Source: Roseivirga sp. UBA6061 (GTDB taxonomy: Bacteria; Bacteroidota; Bacteroidia; Cytophagales; Cyclobacteriaceae). Taken from it: a stretch of 64,000 nt of DNA. Below, in pieces: positions 61,042-64,000 of this stretch. The DNA lies in NCBI GenBank assembly GCA_002427745.1, contig DIYF01000061.1, positions 106,388-170,387 of the forward strand, read 5' to 3'. Both the position numbers and the translations under genes were made by a program. Positions within the stretch are counted from its first letter, which is position 1; each line of letters starts with the position of its first letter. The notes below the pieces were generated by a model. The model searched no databases. It saw only the letters and a list, made by a program, of their open reading frames with translations, and was not told the origin of the DNA.

Positions 61042-61698
61042 ATGTCAAAAGAGAATATCTTCCCCTTTCTGGAGGCGCTTACGGCTAACAATTCAAAAGA
61101 ATGGATGGACGCTAACCGCAAGTGGTATAACCAGGCAAAAGATGAGGTGATCGGGATTTTCGAACCCATTCTGTCAACTCTCAGAGATCTGGACCCCAGG
61201 ATTGTGCAGCCGAGTGCCAGAAAGTGTATAGGCCGGATTAACAATAACCTGATGTTTCATCCCGACAGACCCACCTATAAAGATCACTTCGGGGTGGTTT
61301 TTGGCTATGGCAAGGGCTGGGCCGATTTCTATGTGCATGTAGGGGTGGATGAGACGGAAATAGCCGGAGGTTTATGGCATCCGGGCAATGATGTTCTCAA
61401 AAAAGTGCGAACTGAGATTGACTATGAGGGTGACAGGCTTAGGGAGATTTTAGAGGCTAAACCTTTTAGTGACTGGTTTGAGATTTTTCAGCGGGACAAG
61501 CTGAAGACAGCTCCGAAAGGTTATCCCAGAGATCATGAATTTATTGAATTGCTCAGGTTGAAAAGCATTGCGGCTCTCAGGCCTATTACCCGTGAGGACA
61601 TACTCTCTGATCACTTTCATGATATGGTTGTTGAATCCTATCAGGCTATTGTTCCGTTACTGGATTTTATAAATGTGGCCATTCATGATGACGAATGA
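61042..61698 (+). CDS. DUF2461 (TIGR02453) family protein, copy 2
   Basis: The 218-aa protein starts at ATG 61042 (MSKENIFPFLEALTANNSKE). Motifs match copy 1 (NNSKEWMDANRKWYNQAKDE, RINNNLMFHPDRPTYKDHFG, GGLWHPGNDVLKKVRTEI, LKTAPKGYPRDHEFIELLRL) but overall identity looks low, so duplication is old. A TTG start 36 nt upstream is less likely. Confidence 0.9.
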   Translation: MSKENIFPFLEALTANNSKEWMDANRKWYNQAKDEVIGIFEPILSTLRDLDPRIVQPSARKCIGRINNNLMFHPDRPTYKDHFGVVFGYGKGWADFYVHVGVDETEIAGGLWHPGNDVLKKVRTEIDYEGDRLREILEAKPFSDWFEIFQRDKLKTAPKGYPRDHEFIELLRLKSIAALRPITREDILSDHFHDMVVESYQAIVPLLDFINVAIHDDE

Positions 61699-61790
61699 CC
61701 CGTTTGTGCAACTAAAAGGTGTGGCTGTCGAAGGTAAGCTATGTGTGTTTTCCTTTTAGCTGTGAAAGACTTAAATTTAGATTCAAGTAA

Positions 61791-62210
61791 ATGACTATGA
61801 AGAAGCTATTGATCTTATTTTTTACCGTGGGGATGTTCCATACCACTTTTGCCCAGGAAGAGGTAGTGAGTGATGGTCCTGTGATTTCTTTCAAGGACAA
61901 GCTCTATGATTTCGGTGTGATCAGCCGGGGTGATACGGTTGAGCATACTTTTTACTTTGAAAACATTGGTACAGCTCCGCTGAAGATTTTATCGGCTCGC
62001 GGCTCCTGCGGTTGTACAGTGCCTAAATACTCCAGAGAAGAGATTGCTCCCGGAGAAAAGGGAGAGGTATTTGTCAGATTTAACAGTGCCGGAAAGAGCG
62101 GTATGCAGAATAAGACTGTTACGCTTGTTACCAATGCTACTGACAGAGCCAGGAAGCAGGTAGTGCTTACGCTCAGAGGCAGGGTAGATGTTCAGAGCGG
62201 AGACGATTAA
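61791..62210 (+). CDS. Exported DUF1573 domain protein
   Basis: The 139-aa protein has a signal peptide (LLILFFTVGMFHTTFAQ) and one DUF1573 (ASH-like) beta-sandwich: YDFGVISRGDTVEHTFYFEN, SARGSCGCTVPKYSREEIAP, FNSAGKSGMQNKTVTLVTNA. The CGCT pair is the family hallmark. ATG 61797 (MKKLL) is an equal start choice. A strong terminator follows, so it is monocistronic. Confidence 0.9.
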   Translation: MTMKKLLILFFTVGMFHTTFAQEEVVSDGPVISFKDKLYDFGVISRGDTVEHTFYFENIGTAPLKILSARGSCGCTVPKYSREEIAPGEKGEVFVRFNSAGKSGMQNKTVTLVTNATDRARKQVVLTLRGRVDVQSGDD

Positions 62211-62230
62211 TCTCGCTCATTAAGAAATTG

Positions 62231-62259
62231 AAAGCCGGTTGAAAGACCGGCTTTTTTTT
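62231..62259 (+). terminator. Intrinsic terminator after the DUF1573 gene
   Basis: AAAGCCGGT and ACCGGCTTT form a perfect 9-bp stem with a 6-nt loop and a run of T. Confidence 0.92.
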
Positions 62260-62350
62260 GCTCTTTGGTCAGAAAGGTCTGGATAATTATAATTCCGTTG
62301 GTGAAATGAGGCGTACAGTTCGATGCAATCAAAATGACCGATTTATTTTT

Positions 62351-62362
62351 GTAAGTACTTAC
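62351..62362. promoter_or_regulatory. 12-bp palindrome in the DinB promoter region
   Basis: GTAAGTACTTAC is a perfect palindrome 31 nt before the start codon and directly after TATTTTTG, which fits the TAnnTTTG -7 box. Its place suggests an operator at or just past the transcription start. Confidence 0.4.
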
Positions 62363-62393
62363 GGAAATTTAGCATCAAAACTCAAATCACAAT

Positions 62394-62924
62394 ATGAAAA
62401 AAGCACTTATGCTTAGTTTCCTGCTTTGCGGGACACTAGCTTATTCACAGACACCCAAAACAGAATTCGGTAGGGAATTTCTCCCTTTCTGGCAGGCCGC
62501 GAAAAAGCAATCTATGGAAATGGCACGGTTGATACCGGAAGATAAATATGACTTTGTACCGGCAAAAGGCGGTAGGTCCATAGAAAAAATGTTTCTGCAC
62601 ATTGCCTATGCACATCACTACATGCGAAGAAGTTTTATCGGTGGAGAAACTATCCAATACAATTCCTATGAGAACCGGGAAGATTTGTCGAAAACAGAGG
62701 TGATGGAGCTCATGGAACAAGCTTTTGATGATATAAGTACAACCCTGATCAATATTACTGATGAAGAGTTAGCGCAGCAGGTAAATGCTTTTGGTAACAG
62801 ACTTACCAAAGAGCAGATGTTTTACTATTTCCGGGACCATGGCACCAGTCATGTGGGTAAGCTGAAAATGGCGGCCCGCATGTTGGGTATCAGACCACCG
62901 AGGTACCGATTTCTCGACTTTTGA
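62394..62924 (+). CDS. Exported DinB-like four-helix protein
   Basis: The 176-aa protein has a signal peptide (MKKALMLSFLLCGTLAYSQ) and a DinB/YfiT four-helix bundle with the metal-binding histidines: FLHIAYAHHYMRR and FRDHGTSHVGKLKMAARMLG. Family members bind a divalent metal and include thiol transferases; most are cytoplasmic, so the signal peptide is notable. Function is unassigned. Confidence 0.88.
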   Translation: MKKALMLSFLLCGTLAYSQTPKTEFGREFLPFWQAAKKQSMEMARLIPEDKYDFVPAKGGRSIEKMFLHIAYAHHYMRRSFIGGETIQYNSYENREDLSKTEVMELMEQAFDDISTTLINITDEELAQQVNAFGNRLTKEQMFYYFRDHGTSHVGKLKMAARMLGIRPPRYRFLDF

Positions 62925-63042
62925 CCGAGGTTGAGTTGTTTTTGACAGGGGAGGGCTACAGTCGTCCCCTTTTGTTGTTTATAACTCCTTTGAAATCAGG
63001 GATGAAGCCAGTATTTTCGGGTAGGCTCAACTCAAAAATATC

Positions 63043-63819
63043 ATGGCTCGAATCCATCTTTTCGAATTCGAAGATCTCGGCTGGTTTCCCGCAACTCTCA
63101 GAAACTACGGTACCGATTTTTTACAGTTTCTTGCCAACAAAACCAGGATGTGGAAACCTGTGGTTCCAGTACTACAGAAAGCTCTCAGGCAGACAAACTC
63201 CCATCGGATTATCGACCTTGCTTCAGGTGGTGGAGGTGGGCTGCTCTGGCTGAATGAAGAGCTCAGAGAAAGCGACCCTGAGCTCAGGATTACACTCACT
63301 GATTATTACCCAAATCTGAGTGCCTTTGCTTATACCAGGGCACAAGCCGATAACTTTGATTATGTGGAAGAATCTGTAAATGCGCTGGAGGTTCCTGAAA
63401 ACCTGAAAGGGGTACGCACACAATTTCTTTCTTTACATCATTTTAAACCTGCTGATGCCCGGGCAATTCTGCAGAATGCAGTAGATGCAAAAAGTCCGAT
63501 CGCTGTTTTCGAAGGGCAGGAAAGAAGCCTGCCCAGTATACTGGCCATGATTTTCTCGCCCATCACCGTGTTGTTAACCACTCCCTTTATCCGGCCCTTC
63601 AAAGCCGGACGCATCATCTTTACCTATCTCATTCCTATGGTACCTTTGTTTGTATTGTGGGATGGTATTGTTTCCAGCCTCAGAACCTATTCGGTAAAGG
63701 AGATGGAGGCGCTGATAGAGGGCGTAGAGGGGAAGGATACTTTTGATTGGGAAGTGCAGCGGGTAAAGTCCGGACCTGGTGTGGTACTTTATCTGCTGGG
63801 GCAACCGAAAAAAGGGTGA
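63043..63819 (+). CDS. Class I SAM-dependent methyltransferase-like protein
   Basis: The 258-aa protein has a Rossmann start (RIIDLASGGGGGLLWLNEEL), an acidic strand-2 end (ITLTDYYPN) and a later motif (FLSLHHFKPADARAILQNAV) where methyltransferase motif III-IV should lie. Residues about 165-205 are hydrophobic (ILAMIFSPITVLLTTPF, IIFTYLIPMVPLFVLWDGIV), which suggests membrane contact and a lipid or quinone-like substrate; this is inference. A frame on the same strand at 62921-63253 is a shadow. Confidence 0.82.
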   Translation: MARIHLFEFEDLGWFPATLRNYGTDFLQFLANKTRMWKPVVPVLQKALRQTNSHRIIDLASGGGGGLLWLNEELRESDPELRITLTDYYPNLSAFAYTRAQADNFDYVEESVNALEVPENLKGVRTQFLSLHHFKPADARAILQNAVDAKSPIAVFEGQERSLPSILAMIFSPITVLLTTPFIRPFKAGRIIFTYLIPMVPLFVLWDGIVSSLRTYSVKEMEALIEGVEGKDTFDWEVQRVKSGPGVVLYLLGQPKKG

Positions 63820-63875
63820 TCAGGGCCCTGAAATGTGGGGTAAAATATTTTTTAAAATTTTCTTAAATCCATCTG

Positions 63876-63904
63876 TTGCAAAAAGAAAAAAGCCTCTATA
63901 TTTG
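63876..63904 (+). promoter_or_regulatory. Promoter of tRNA-Pro
   Basis: TTG (63876-63878) and TATATTTG (63897-63904) are 18 nt apart, matching the Bacteroidota -33/-7 pattern; the tRNA begins 21 nt further on. Confidence 0.75.
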
Positions 63905-63924
63905 CACTCCGATTTTGACGGAAT

Positions 63925-63999
63925 CGGGGTGTAGCGTAGCCCGGTTATCGCGCCTGCTTTGGGAGCAGGAGGTCGCAGGTTCGAATCCTGCCACCCCGA
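63925..63999 (+). tRNA. tRNA-Pro (anticodon TGG), at the window edge
   Basis: Acceptor CGGGGTG pairs with CACCCCG; D-arm GTAGCCCGGTTATCGC, anticodon arm CCTGC/GCAGG with loop TTTGGGA (TGG), T-arm CGCAGGTTCGAATCCTG, discriminator A at 63999. Base 64000 is C; whether CCA is encoded cannot be seen. Confidence 0.95.
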
Positions 64000-64000
64000 C

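Noticed and set aside
62921..63253. 110-codon plus-strand frame before the methyltransferase
   Set aside because: Overlaps the methyltransferase start in another frame and has no domain character; TTG start.

Overview
The window reads as chromosomal DNA of a Bacteroidota bacterium, most likely of the order Cytophagales. The signs are four SusC/SusD outer-membrane uptake pairs, two FecI-type sigma / FecR anti-sigma pairs feeding SusC proteins with an STN domain, type IX secretion C-terminal sorting domains, many lipoproteins, TAnnTTTG-type -7 promoter elements, and tRNA genes without an encoded full CCA. No plasmid, phage or insertion-sequence genes were seen.

1-44.4 kb is an organophosphate-scavenging island. 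PUL 1 (1-6.0 kb, cut by the window edge) is SusC-SusD-purple-acid-phosphatase-like enzyme. PUL 2 (6.4-15.4 kb) is sigma-FecR-SusC(STN)-SusD-GDPD-metallo-beta-lactamase hydrolase. On the minus strand, 15.6-23.2 kb holds a three-gene cassette in two tandem copies: coiled-coil S74-like surface protein, secreted GDPD, type IX-sorted beta protein. PUL 3 (23.4-34.9 kb) is sigma-FecR-SusC(STN)-SusD-giant L-domain repeat lipoprotein-GDPD-AIM6-like phosphodiesterase. After a Crp-type regulator, a sterol-desaturase-like protein and a TetR gene comes PUL 4 (38.4-44.3 kb), SusC-SusD-alkaline-phosphatase-superfamily enzyme, with a TetR-type operator in front instead of a sigma/anti-sigma pair. Five GDPD/PLC-like enzymes plus three other phosphoesterases suggest that SusCD pairs import glycerophosphodiesters or phospholipid head groups and the enzymes release phosphate or alcohol. 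A short motif, AGATTAGGTT followed by a hairpin, lies 3' of the last gene of each of the four PULs.

44.4-51.5 kb holds a DUF4157 (eCIS-core type) protein with a small partner gene, a kelch-repeat exported protein, an arginase-family hydrolase abutting glnS, and a gene-free repeat array built on ACTGATA-like heptamers.

51.5-60 kb holds small and poorly known genes: an 84-aa coiled protein, a DUF1348 protein with its own TetR-type operator, a membrane protein/histidine kinase/response regulator operon flanked by two unrelated proteins that share the C-terminal motif DF(A/S)RPCPPTC followed by polyproline, a 64-aa protein, tRNA-Arg(TCT), an aldo/keto reductase, a DUF547 protein and a lone RebB (R-body) gene. 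60-64 kb holds two DUF2461 paralogues around a lipoprotein, a DUF1573 protein, a DinB-like exported protein, a methyltransferase and tRNA-Pro(TGG) at the right edge.
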